Source of the DNA: an uncultured Clostridia bacterium
GTDB taxonomy: Bacteria > Bacillota > Clostridia > Christensenellales > Borkfalkiaceae
DNA: 5,669 bases
Assembly (NCBI GenBank): GCA_934230055.1
Contig: CAKQEE010000080.1
Coordinates: forward strand, 1 to 5,669
Direction: 5' to 3'
Positions 1 through 5,551 of this stretch are shown in pieces; position 1 is the first letter of the stretch, and each line of letters begins with the position of its first letter. The position numbers were made by a program, and so were the translations under genes. Under the pieces are notes generated by a model, which made no database searches, was not told where the DNA came from, and saw only the letters and a program-made list of their open reading frames with translations.

Positions 1-1278
1 CCCTAAAAGGTGCATCGTAAGGCGTTCGAGACCGAGTCCCAAGCCACCGTGCGGCGGCGCGCCGTATTTGTGGAGCATAAGGTAGGTTTCAAAATCTTCG
101 GGATTAATGCCCATGCGCTTCATCTTTTCAACCTGCTCGTTATAATCGTGAACTCTCTGTCCGCCGGAGGTGATTTCAAGCCCCCTGAACAAAAGGTCGA
201 ACGAAAGAGTGTATTCGGGATTTTCGGGATCGTCCATCGTGTAGAACGGGCGTTTTTTGGAAGGATAATGAGTTACGAACAAGAAGTCGCTGCCGAGTTC
301 CTTTTTAGCATACTTGCCGAGAAGGCTTTCTTCTTCCGGATCGAAGTCTTTCATATCGGTGGGGGTGTACTTGAACTTATCTATGATAAGCTGTTTCGCG
401 TCCGCAAACTTTATGGTGGGAATTTCCGTTATTTCGGGAATATCCGCGTGGAGAATCGCTACTTCTTTCGCGTAGTCGGTTTTCAAAAGCTCCATAATGT
501 ATTTGAGCGCGCCCGTTTCCATGTTCATTATGTCCTCGAAGCCGTTTATAAAGCCCATTTCAAAGTCCATGGAAGTGTATTCGTTAAGGTGACGGGAAGT
601 GTCGTGATGTTCCGCGCGGAATACGGGACCTATCTCGAAAACTCTGCCGTATACGCCGACGAGTGCCTGTTTATAAAGCTGCGGGCTTTGCGCAAGGTAT
701 ACCTGCTTGCCGAAGTAATCGAGCTTAAACACGTTCGTGCCGCCTTCCGCGCCCGCATAATTGATTTTGGGCGAACGAATTTCCGTAAAGCCGTTTTTCA
801 TCAGGTATTCGCGAAAGCCCCTTGCAATGCCTTCCTGCAACTTAAAAATCGCGCGCTGATAGGGGTTGCGCAAAGAAATCGGGCGATAATCGAGAATGGT
901 GTTGAGAAGCACGCCGTCGAGCGTTTTTTTGTTTATAACGATAGGCAGACCTTCCGCGGGAAGGGAAAAGATTTTTATATCGTGAATCTGCATCTCGAAT
1001 CTTTCGTTGCCTTTCGCGTCAGTACTCTTCACGATTTTTCCGAAAACTCTCACGCAGGCTTCTTCGCAAAGCTTCTCGTCGAGGCGGTAGTCGGAAAATT
1101 CGGGCGCGTAAACGCATTGAATAAGGTCTTCGGGCGTACGAATGATAACGAAAGCAAAGCCCGTCATTTCACGGATACGGTGAACGTAGCCGCTGATGGA
1201 AACAACTTCGTTTTCGTGCGATTTGAAATCCGCATAGCCGACGTCCGTATTTTTAACGCAGCCGTTTATTTTTTCCAT
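1..1278 (-). CDS. aspS: Aspartyl-tRNA synthetase, archaeal/non-discriminating type (3' end cut off by window edge)
   Basis: Class II aminoacyl-tRNA synthetase that charges tRNA with aspartate in the cytoplasm. I translated 426 codons from the ATG at 1278; the frame is open to base 1, so the C-terminus (probably about 10-20 residues, judged from the family) is missing. An N-terminal OB-fold anticodon-binding domain covers about residues 1-105. The catalytic domain shows a motif 1 region (GFTEIRSPKI, about 163-172), the QSPQLYKQ stretch (197-204), motif 2 (FRAEHHDTSRHLNEY, R221 and E223) and motif 3 (GLGLER, 414-419). The compact length and HLNEY motif fit the archaeal-type family rather than the roughly 590-residue bacterial AspRS, and no GAD insertion is seen. 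His33 in GYVH occupies the position where non-discriminating enzymes carry His and discriminating archaeal ones Trp, suggesting that it also forms Asp-tRNA(Asn) for GatCAB. That specificity is inferred; no gat genes are in view. AAGGAGA (1290-1296) lies 11 bases before the ATG. Confidence 0.96.
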   Translation of the reverse strand, partial: MEKINGCVKNTDVGYADFKSHENEVVSISGYVHRIREMTGFAFVIIRTPEDLIQCVYAPEFSDYRLDEKLCEEACVRVFGKIVKSTDAKGNERFEMQIHDIKIFSLPAEGLPIVINKKTLDGVLLNTILDYRPISLRNPYQRAIFKLQEGIARGFREYLMKNGFTEIRSPKINYAGAEGGTNVFKLDYFGKQVYLAQSPQLYKQALVGVYGRVFEIGPVFRAEHHDTSRHLNEYTSMDFEMGFINGFEDIMNMETGALKYIMELLKTDYAKEVAILHADIPEITEIPTIKFADAKQLIIDKFKYTPTDMKDFDPEEESLLGKYAKKELGSDFLFVTHYPSKKRPFYTMDDPENPEYTLSFDLLFRGLEITSGGQRVHDYNEQVEKMKRMGINPEDFETYLMLHKYGAPPHGGLGLGLERLTMHLLG

Positions 1279-1320
1279 TTTTAACGTTTCTCCTTAAAGT
1301 GTCTTTGTAATAACGAGAAT

Positions 1321-1350
1321 ATTTTATCACTTTGCCGCCGAATTTAGCAA
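1321..1350 (-). promoter_or_regulatory. Probable sigma-A promoter for aspS (extended -10)
   Basis: Reading the minus strand, TTGCTA (1350-1345) is followed after 18 bases by TAAAAT (1326-1321). The -10 box is preceded by TGA, giving an extended -10 of TGATAAAAT. Transcription would begin near 1314, leaving a short 5' UTR of about 36 bases that holds the AAGGAGA ribosome binding site. There is no room for a T-box or other large leader in front of aspS. Confidence 0.6.
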
Positions 1351-1418
1351 GCGTTTAAATAAAAAAAGGAACTCTCCGCAAAAAAATTCGGGTTTTATCC
1401 GAAAAAAAACGAAAATCG

Positions 1419-1447
1419 TTGTCAACCGTCGCCGTTTGTGGTAAAAT
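1419..1447 (+). promoter_or_regulatory. Sigma-A promoter for the DegV-family gene
   Basis: TTGTCA (1419-1424), a 17-base spacer and TAAAAT (1442-1447) match the housekeeping consensus well. Upstream lie A-rich tracts that could act as an UP element. The start point would be near 1454, so the mRNA has a leader of about 155 bases before the ATG at 1612. The -35 box sits in AAAATCGTTG, which recurs at the infC promoter. Confidence 0.65.
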
Positions 1448-1453
1448 GTTCGG

Positions 1454-1611
1454 GTAATACGATTTTGTCTACAACGGCTAAATCTGTACAATAAAGCAAA
1501 AATCGTGCAAACGGGTAAAGTTTTGTTTGCCGAAAAAACGCGGCGCACCGTAATATTCGCGGCGCGGAAAACGGTTTTTAGCTTACAGACACGAAAAAGG
1601 AGAGTAAAAAA
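1454..1611 (+). promoter_or_regulatory. Long untranslated leader of the DegV-family gene, function unknown
   Basis: With the aspS promoter, this accounts for the 333-base gap between the two divergent genes. I see no convincing ORF in it. Visible structure: a 6-bp hairpin GCAAAC/GTTTGC (1507-1512 with 1525-1530), two direct copies of CGCGGCGC (1539-1546 and 1558-1565), and a weak stem ACCGT/ACGGT (1547-1551 with 1571-1575) running into five T residues (1575-1579). GCTAAA (1477-1482) can pair with TTTAGC (1577-1582), and TCTGTA (1483-1488) with TACAGA (1584-1589), but not both in a nested fold. No known riboswitch motif was recognised. The ribosome binding site AAAGGAG ends at 1602. Confidence 0.35.
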
Positions 1612-2457
1612 ATGAAAATTGCGATTTCCGTAGAATCTACAAACGATTTAGGCGAGGAGCTTTTACAAAAATACGATATTAAAGTTATACCTTATACCAT
1701 CACGCTCGGTGATATGACTTTTAAGGACGGCGAACACACTACGGCGGAAATGTTCGAGTACGTTGATAAGTATAATACTTTACCCAAAACCACCGCCCTG
1801 AACGAGTACGAATACACCGAGTTTTTTAAGGAGATTTTAGAAAGCTACGACGCGCTCGTGCATATCTGTCTTTCGAGCGGGATAACTTCTTCCTGCGGGA
1901 ACGCGGAGCGCGCGTCAAAGAACGTGGACAACGTTTTCGTCGTGGACAGCAAAAGTCTTTCCACGGGCATAGGACTTCTTGCAATGTACGCGAGAGAGCT
2001 TGCGGAGAAAGGACTTCCCGCGGAAGAGATTGCAAAAACCGTGCAGGAGCGCGCGGATAAATTGCAGGTAAGCTTCGTCGTTGAGCGGCTCGATTACCTT
2101 TATAAAGGCGGAAGATGTTCGAGTTTACAGCTACTCGGGGCAAATCTTTTAAAAATTCGCCCTCGTATAGTGCTTAAAGAAGGAACAATGATTTCCGATA
2201 AAAAGTTTCGCGGAAACATGGGCGGCGTAGTGGCAAAATATTGTGCCGAAACTTTGAAAGACTTTAACACGCCAGACCTTAAACGCGCGTTTATAACCTA
2301 CACCACCGCTACCCCCGAAATGCTGGAAGCTGCAAGAAAAGCCCTTTCGGAAGCGGGATTTCAAGAGATTCTGGAAACCCGCGCGGGCGGAACGATAGCA
2401 AGCCATTGCGGCGCGAATACTTTGGGTATACTTTATTTTAACGACGGCAAAGAGTAA
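1612..2457 (+). CDS. DegV-family protein (probable fatty-acid-binding, FakB-like)
   Basis: This 281-residue protein has the usual DegV length (about 280). Members bind a fatty acid in a deep pocket; FakB members present it to the kinase FakA, giving acyl-phosphate for phospholipid synthesis in Firmicutes. Family signatures run in order: VESTNDL near the N-terminus (7-13), KVIPYTI (24-30), the Thr pair at 60-61, SSGITSSCGNAERAS (88-102, corresponding to the SSxLSGT ligand-binding loop), VVDSKSLSTG (110-119), YLYKGGR (162-168), LLKIRPRIVLKEG (179-191) and ASHCGANTLG (263-272), whose His265 matches the conserved pocket histidine. No signal peptide or membrane segment is seen, so it should be cytosolic. 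AAAGGAG lies 9 bases before the ATG. It has its own promoter and no strong terminator behind it. No fakA is in the window, and genomes often carry several paralogues, so the ligand and the role are inferred. Confidence 0.93.
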   Translation: MKIAISVESTNDLGEELLQKYDIKVIPYTITLGDMTFKDGEHTTAEMFEYVDKYNTLPKTTALNEYEYTEFFKEILESYDALVHICLSSGITSSCGNAERASKNVDNVFVVDSKSLSTGIGLLAMYARELAEKGLPAEEIAKTVQERADKLQVSFVVERLDYLYKGGRCSSLQLLGANLLKIRPRIVLKEGTMISDKKFRGNMGGVVAKYCAETLKDFNTPDLKRAFITYTTATPEMLEAARKALSEAGFQEILETRAGGTIASHCGANTLGILYFNDGKE

Positions 2458-2501
2458 TCTTAAAAATTTTTGCGTTAAATTTTAAAAACGGCTAAAAATC
2501 G

Positions 2502-2530
2502 TTGACAAAACCTTTAAAAAGGTATATTAT
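2502..2530 (+). promoter_or_regulatory. Strong sigma-A promoter for the infC-rpmI-rplT operon
   Basis: TTGACA (2502-2507) matches the -35 consensus exactly and is followed after 17 bases by TATTAT (2525-2530). An A/T-rich stretch upstream (2461-2500) could serve as an UP element. Transcription would start near 2537, giving a leader of about 185 bases before infC. This is the best promoter in the window, as expected for ribosomal protein genes. Confidence 0.8.
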
Positions 2531-2599
2531 ATTGAGGCTTGAAGCAGAAGAAACCCTTCTCGCCGACGGTATAAATCGTTCGGCTCCATACCAAAAAAC

Positions 2600-2654
2600 G
2601 CAAAAACCCGCAAGGGCGATGCGTGCGATTCGGTTGTTTTCGGGTGCTTTTTGC
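2600..2654 (+). promoter_or_regulatory. Candidate antiterminator pairing in the infC leader
   Basis: GCAAAAACCCG (2600-2610) is complementary to the split segment CGGG (2641-2644) plus TTTTTGC (2648-2654), giving 11 base pairs around a 3-base bulge (TGC). This takes up the whole 5' arm of the terminator at 2641-2650, so the two structures exclude each other. The 5' strand also lies in the ACGCA/TGCGT hairpin, so a protein that stabilises that hairpin would release the terminator. That is the expected logic for repression by L20. The pairing is seen in the sequence; its use is inferred. Confidence 0.6.
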
Positions 2655-2674
2655 TTAAAGCACCCGTTCTTTTT
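2641..2674 (+). terminator. Intrinsic terminator inside the infC leader (attenuator)
   Basis: CGGGTGCTTT (2641-2650) pairs perfectly over 10 bp with AAAGCACCCG (2657-2666) across the six-base loop TTGCTT, followed by TTCTTTTT (2667-2674). It lies between the operon promoter and infC, so it must be bypassed for expression, which marks it as an attenuator and not an end-of-gene terminator. Confidence 0.85.
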
Positions 2675-2708
2675 GCGCTTTACGGCGCGGAAAAAGGAAA
2701 ATTTATAA

Positions 2709-2715
2709 AGAGGTG
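2709..2715 (+). promoter_or_regulatory. infC: Ribosome binding site that fixes the AUU start of infC
   Basis: AGAGGTG contains GAGGTG, complementary to the 3' end of 16S rRNA. It sits 7 bases before an ATT codon at 2723 and not before any ATG. The only upstream in-frame ATG (2651) lies in the loop of the leader terminator, so it is not a credible start. Confidence 0.8.
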
Positions 2716-2722
2716 TACTACT

Positions 2723-3235
2723 ATTAAAAGGGAACATCAGACGAACGGAGAAATCCGCGACAGAGAGGTGCGACTCATCGGCGAAAACGGCGAACAGCTC
2801 GGCATTGTTTCTTCGAGAGAGGCTTTGAGCCTTGCGGAGGAAAAGGGACTCGATCTCGTTAAAATTTCGCCTACCGCAAATCCGCCCGTATGCAAAATAA
2901 TGAACTACGGGAAATACCTTTTCGAGATTGCCAAAAAGGCAAAGGAAGCCAAGAAAAACCAAAAAGTAGTGGAAATAAAGGAAATTTGGCTTTCTATGAC
3001 GATAGACGTCGGCGACCTTAACGTGAAAGCGAAACAGGCGCAGAAGTTTTTGTCCGGCGGCAACAAGGTGAAAGTTTCCATAAGAATGCGCGGCAGGCAG
3101 ATGGCGCATCAGGAACTCGGCATAGACGTTATGAAGAGATTCTACGAGATAGTAAAAGACTGCGGCACGATAGAAAAGCAACCGCTTACCGAAGGCAGAA
3201 ACATCTGGATGATGCTTGCGCCCTTAAAAGCGTAG
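2723..3235 (+). CDS. infC: Translation initiation factor IF-3 (AUU start codon)
   Basis: IF-3 binds the 30S subunit, keeps it apart from 50S and checks start-codon and initiator-tRNA pairing. The product has 170 residues, normal for the family. The N-terminal domain carries REVRLIGENGEQLGI (14-28), GLDLVKISPTANPPVCKIM (42-60) and NYGKYLFE. A lysine-rich linker (about 70-81) leads to the C-terminal domain with IKEIWLSMTID, GGNKVKVSIRMRGRQ and the LAPLKA ending. I chose the ATT at 2723 for its ribosome binding site and because family homology begins right after it. Rare AUU starts are known for infC in E. coli and Bacillus, where IF-3 itself discriminates against them, giving translational autoregulation. 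Slightly unusual is IKEIWLSMT where most homologues read IKEIRLSPT. First gene of the operon, with rpmI 33 bases downstream. Confidence 0.95.
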   Translation: MKREHQTNGEIRDREVRLIGENGEQLGIVSSREALSLAEEKGLDLVKISPTANPPVCKIMNYGKYLFEIAKKAKEAKKNQKVVEIKEIWLSMTIDVGDLNVKAKQAQKFLSGGNKVKVSIRMRGRQMAHQELGIDVMKRFYEIVKDCGTIEKQPLTEGRNIWMMLAPLKA

Positions 3236-3268
3236 TTTACTTAATAAAATTCAACGGAGGGTAATAAT

Positions 3269-3466
3269 ATGCCTAAAATGAAAACCAAAAGCGCGGCGAA
3301 AAAAAGATTTAAAGTAACCGCCACCGGCAAGATTAAAAGAGCTTGTTCGGGTAAAAATCACATTCTTACCAAGAAAGACAGAAAGAGAAAGAACAATCTG
3401 TGCGCCGGCGCTTACGTAGACGATACGCAGGCTAAAACCGTAAAGACGCTTATCTACAATAAATAA
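3269..3466 (+). CDS. rpmI: 50S ribosomal protein L35 (bL35)
   Basis: Small, very basic protein of the large ribosomal subunit. Its 65 residues match the family length of about 64-66. Hallmarks are the start MPKMKTKSAAKKRFKVTATG, the KIKRACSGKNHILTKKDRKR stretch with its conserved HIL(T)KK core, and the C-terminal YVDDTQAKTVKTLIY segment. GGAGGG (3256-3261) lies about 8 bases before the ATG. It is the middle gene of the infC-rpmI-rplT operon, 20 bases before rplT, and is probably translated from the same transcript under the leader attenuator. Confidence 0.98.
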   Translation: MPKMKTKSAAKKRFKVTATGKIKRACSGKNHILTKKDRKRKNNLCAGAYVDDTQAKTVKTLIYNK

Positions 3467-3486
3467 GTTTTGAAGGAGAGAAGAAA

Positions 3487-3840
3487 ATGCGTATTAAAAG
3501 AGCAGTAAACGCCGTTAAAAAACGTAGAAAAATATTGAAACTCGCCAAAGGTTACTTCGGCGGAAGAAGCAAGAGATACAGAGTTGCAAGAGAAGCCGTT
3601 ATGAAAGCGCAGATGTACGCTTACGTCGGCAGAAAGGCTAAAAAACGCGATTTCAGATCGCTTTGGATTGCGCGTATCAACGCGGCGGCTCGTATCAACG
3701 GTTTGTCTTACAGCAAGTTTATGTACGGTCTTAAAAAGGCGGGCATAGACCTTAACAGAAAGGTTCTTGCGGAAATAGCCGTTTCCGACGCTCCCGCTTT
3801 CGCAACTCTTTGCGAAAAGGCAAAAGCAAGCTTAAACTAA
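3487..3840 (+). CDS. rplT: 50S ribosomal protein L20 (bL20)
   Basis: Binds 23S rRNA early in 50S assembly and, in Bacillus and E. coli, represses its own operon through the infC-region mRNA. The length of 117 residues is standard. Family motifs are seen in order: the basic N-terminal extension MRIKRAVNAVKKRRKILKLA, KGYFGGRSKRYRVAREAVMKA (20-40), YAYVGRKAKKRDFRSLWIARINAAAR (45-70) and the globular end with LSYSKFMYGLKKAGIDLNRKVLAEIA. AAGGAG (3473-3478) precedes the ATG by 8 bases. It is the last gene of the operon and is followed at once by an intrinsic terminator. It is the likely regulator that acts on the leader at 2537-2722. Confidence 0.98.
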   Translation: MRIKRAVNAVKKRRKILKLAKGYFGGRSKRYRVAREAVMKAQMYAYVGRKAKKRDFRSLWIARINAAARINGLSYSKFMYGLKKAGIDLNRKVLAEIAVSDAPAFATLCEKAKASLN

Positions 3841-3852
3841 TATAAAAAAGTC

Positions 3853-3879
3853 AAAGCCTACCGTTCGTAGGCTTTCTTT
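3853..3879 (+). terminator. Intrinsic terminator of the infC-rpmI-rplT operon
   Basis: AAAGCCTAC (3853-3861) pairs over 9 bp with GTAGGCTTT (3867-3875) across a CGTTC loop, followed by the short tract CTTT. An A-run lies just upstream (3844-3849). It begins 12 bases after the rplT stop. The T-tract is short, so readthrough into the next gene is plausible, and that gene starts only 7 bases further on. Confidence 0.8.
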
Positions 3880-3886
3880 AAGTAAA

Positions 3887-4627
3887 ATGATAATTTCGAG
3901 AAACAACGCGCTTATTAAAACCGTTCGCGCGTTAGACCGCAAAAAAGAGCGCGACGAAACGGGGCTTTATATCGCGGAAGGGCTTAAAACCGTTAAAGAA
4001 GCTATCGCCACGGGGCAAGAGTTTTTTGCCCTTATCCTTACGGAGAGCGGAGAAAAGCTTTTGGCGGGAACGGAGCTTCCCGAAGGCGTGAGAGCGGAAC
4101 TCGTTTCGGAAGAAGTTTTTGAAAGTTGTACGGGAGAGGTTTCTCCCCAAGGCGTTCTCGCGGTGTTATATAAGCCGAAAAAACCGATTTGCGCGAGCAG
4201 CGGAAAAAGCCTGTTTTTAGACGGCGTTTCCGATCCCGCAAACGTCGGCGCGATCATAAGGACGGCGGCGGCGACGGGCTTTACCGATATTTTTATAGCG
4301 GACGGCGCGGACGCGTATTCTCAGAAAGCGGTGCGGGCGGCAATGAGCGGTATCTTCCGCGTGAACGTGTTCGCGGGGAGAAGGGAAGCGCTTGTTAATC
4401 TTATCGAGTCGCCCTTTTACGCGGCGGATATGGGCGGCAAAAACCCGTTTAAGATAAATATTCCCGAAAGATTTTGCCTTGTTATAGGCAACGAGGCGCA
4501 CGGCGTTTCCGAATTTATGAAAGAAAGATCGAGCGAAACGCTTGGGCTTCCGATGAAAAACGGAATGGAAAGTCTTAACGCTTCGGTTGCGGCGGGCGTG
4601 ATTATGTACGCTTTAACTAACGGATAA
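3887..4627 (+). CDS. TrmH/SpoU-family RNA 2'-O-methyltransferase
   Basis: SAM-dependent SPOUT enzyme that probably methylates a ribose in rRNA or tRNA; the target nucleotide cannot be read from sequence. The protein has 246 residues. The N-terminal part (about 1-95), with RKKERDETGLYIAEG (18-32), resembles the SpoU substrate-binding domain. The SPOUT domain shows motif 1, DGVSDPANVGAIIR (112-125, with N119 and catalytic-type R125), motif 2, CLVIGNEAHGVS (197-208, E203), and motif 3, SLNASVAAGVIMY (229-241, N231 and S233), which form the trefoil-knot SAM site. The ATG at 3887 fits the family's N-terminus, yet there is no recognisable ribosome binding site and the rplT terminator ends just before it. 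Similar genes (ysgA-like) lie near rplT and pheST in other Firmicutes. It probably shares a transcript with yebC, 19 bases downstream. Confidence 0.92.
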   Translation: MIISRNNALIKTVRALDRKKERDETGLYIAEGLKTVKEAIATGQEFFALILTESGEKLLAGTELPEGVRAELVSEEVFESCTGEVSPQGVLAVLYKPKKPICASSGKSLFLDGVSDPANVGAIIRTAAATGFTDIFIADGADAYSQKAVRAAMSGIFRVNVFAGRREALVNLIESPFYAADMGGKNPFKINIPERFCLVIGNEAHGVSEFMKERSSETLGLPMKNGMESLNASVAAGVIMYALTNG

Positions 4628-4646
4628 TTATAGGAGAAAAAATACT

Positions 4647-5387
4647 ATGTCAGGTCATAGCCACGCGGCGAATATCGCCGTTAAAAAAGCAAAACAGGAC
4701 GCGGTGAGGGGCAAAATATTCACCAAGGTCGGCAGAGAAATTGCCGTTGCGGCAAAAAACAACCCCGATCCCACCACAAACAGCAAACTTGCGGACGCTA
4801 TTGCAAAAGCAAAAGCGGCGAATATGCCTAACGACAACATAAAGCGTTGCATAGCGAAAGCGGCGGGCGAACTTGCCGGCGACAACTTCGAGGAACTTAC
4901 CTACGAGGGATACGGCCCCGCGGGCAGCGCGATTATAATAAAGGCTCTTACCGATAACAAAAACCGCACGGTAGACTTTGTGAGAACGGCAATGAGAAAG
5001 CACGGCGGCTCTCTCGGCAACGCGGGTTGCGTTTCTTATACGTTTACCAACATGGGTATAATTATCGTGGAAAGAACGCCCGATTTAACCGAGGACGCGG
5101 TTATGGAATACGCTTTGGACGCGGGCGCGGACGATGTTATCTCGGAAGACGACGCTTTCGAGGTTCATACTTCTCCCGCGAGCTTTTCTTCCGTAAGAAA
5201 GTATCTCGAAGACAAAGGTCTTAACTTCTTCGAGGCACAGGTAGAGATGGTTCCCTCTAACAAAATAACCTTGGAGGGAGACGATCTTGCGAAGTTCCAA
5301 AGACTTTTGGACGCGCTTGAAGATTTAGACGACGTTCAGGACGTTTACCACAACGTAGATCTTCCCGAAGAAGAGGAAGAAGAGTAA
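4647..5387 (+). CDS. yebC: YebC/TACO1-family protein, probable translation factor
   Basis: A protein of 246 residues, the usual family length. Bacterial YebC proteins were long annotated as transcriptional regulators; the mitochondrial homologue TACO1 supports COX1 translation, and work on bacterial members points to a ribosome-associated role. The three-domain order is seen: a helical N-terminal domain with KKAKQDAVRGKIFTK (13-27), KAKAANMPNDNIKR (54-67), then TYEGYGPAGSAIIIKALTDN (85-104), NRTVDFVRTAMRKHGGSLG (106-124), CVSYTF (128-133) and a C-terminal domain ending in an acidic run of Glu (241-246). The N-terminus reads SGHSHAANI where most homologues have (A/S)GHSKWANI or SKFANI. AGGAG (4632-4636) is 10 bases before the ATG. 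It is the last gene before the strong terminator at 5466. No signal peptide is seen; it should be cytoplasmic. Confidence 0.95.
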   Translation: MSGHSHAANIAVKKAKQDAVRGKIFTKVGREIAVAAKNNPDPTTNSKLADAIAKAKAANMPNDNIKRCIAKAAGELAGDNFEELTYEGYGPAGSAIIIKALTDNKNRTVDFVRTAMRKHGGSLGNAGCVSYTFTNMGIIIVERTPDLTEDAVMEYALDAGADDVISEDDAFEVHTSPASFSSVRKYLEDKGLNFFEAQVEMVPSNKITLEGDDLAKFQRLLDALEDLDDVQDVYHNVDLPEEEEEE

Positions 5388-5465
5388 AAAAAGTAGAAAG
5401 CTTCAGCGAATTAAGAGCAGAAAGAATCTTTTTTCTGTTGCGAAAAAAAACGAAATTTTAAGAAT

Positions 5466-5520
5466 AAAATCACCTTTATTGCCTATACTTATGCTATCGG
5501 CGGTAAGGTGATTTTTCTTT
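5466..5520 (+). terminator. Strong intrinsic terminator after yebC
   Basis: AAAATCACCTT (5466-5476) pairs over 11 bp with AAGGTGATTTT (5505-5515). After one bulged T (5477) the stem continues with ATTGCC (5478-5483) and GGCGGT (5499-5504), including two G-U pairs. TTTTTCTTT ends the element. The 78 bases between the yebC stop and this hairpin hold only A/T-rich sequence and one weak stem. The A-run on the 5' side could make it work on both strands. Confidence 0.85.
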
Positions 5521-5551
5521 AATGAAAATTATTCCGAAAGATACCGAAAAG

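Larger units (their letters stand above)
2537..2722 (+). promoter_or_regulatory. infC operon leader, probable L20-responsive attenuator (L20_leader type)
   Basis: In Bacillus subtilis the infC-rpmI-rplT operon is controlled by its product L20, which binds the leader and promotes premature termination. The same position and layout are seen here. Hairpins in order: AGAAG/CTTCT (2546-2550 with 2556-2560); GCCGA/TCGGC around 2562-2584; ACGCA/TGCGT (2598-2602 with 2620-2624) enclosing CCC-GCAA-GGG with a GNRA tetraloop (2607-2616); then a terminator at 2641-2674. The 2600-2610 segment can pair either within the third hairpin or with the terminator's 5' arm. The structures were drawn by eye; assignment to the L20_leader family rests on gene context and architecture, not on a covariance search. 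Confidence 0.75.

Noticed and set aside
10..1284. 424-codon plus-strand ORF opposite aspS
   Set aside because: It lies antisense to the clearly recognised AspRS, whose class II motifs are intact on the minus strand. Its own translation is rich in Phe, Val, His and Arg with no family resemblance, a typical codon shadow.
1380..1407. Minus-strand terminator-like stem TTCGG/CCGAA followed by seven T residues
   Set aside because: The stem is only 5 bp with a 7-base loop, and no minus-strand gene ends there. It is probably a chance feature of the A/T-rich promoter region.
1327..1548. 73-codon minus-strand ORF in the divergent intergenic region
   Set aside because: No ribosome binding site or recognisable domain was seen, it covers both promoter regions, and its composition follows the A/T-rich intergenic sequence.
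2458..2500. Terminator after the DegV-family gene
   Set aside because: Only A/T runs with weak self-complementarity are present and there is no GC-rich stem with a T-tract, so I do not call one.
2502..2708. 68-codon ORF inside the infC leader
   Set aside because: It would start at the -35 box, upstream of the transcript start, and it runs through the attenuator hairpins. It is not a credible leader peptide.
2651..2722. N-terminal extension of IF-3 from the ATG at 2651
   Set aside because: The ATG is in the loop of the terminator hairpin, has no ribosome binding site, and the extra 24 residues do not resemble IF-3. The AUU at 2723 is better placed.
5417..5442. Hairpin CAGAAAGA/TTTTTCTG downstream of yebC as a terminator
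   Set aside because: The T-run is part of the stem, not a tail, and the stem is nearly all A-T pairs. The strong hairpin at 5466-5520 is the better terminator.
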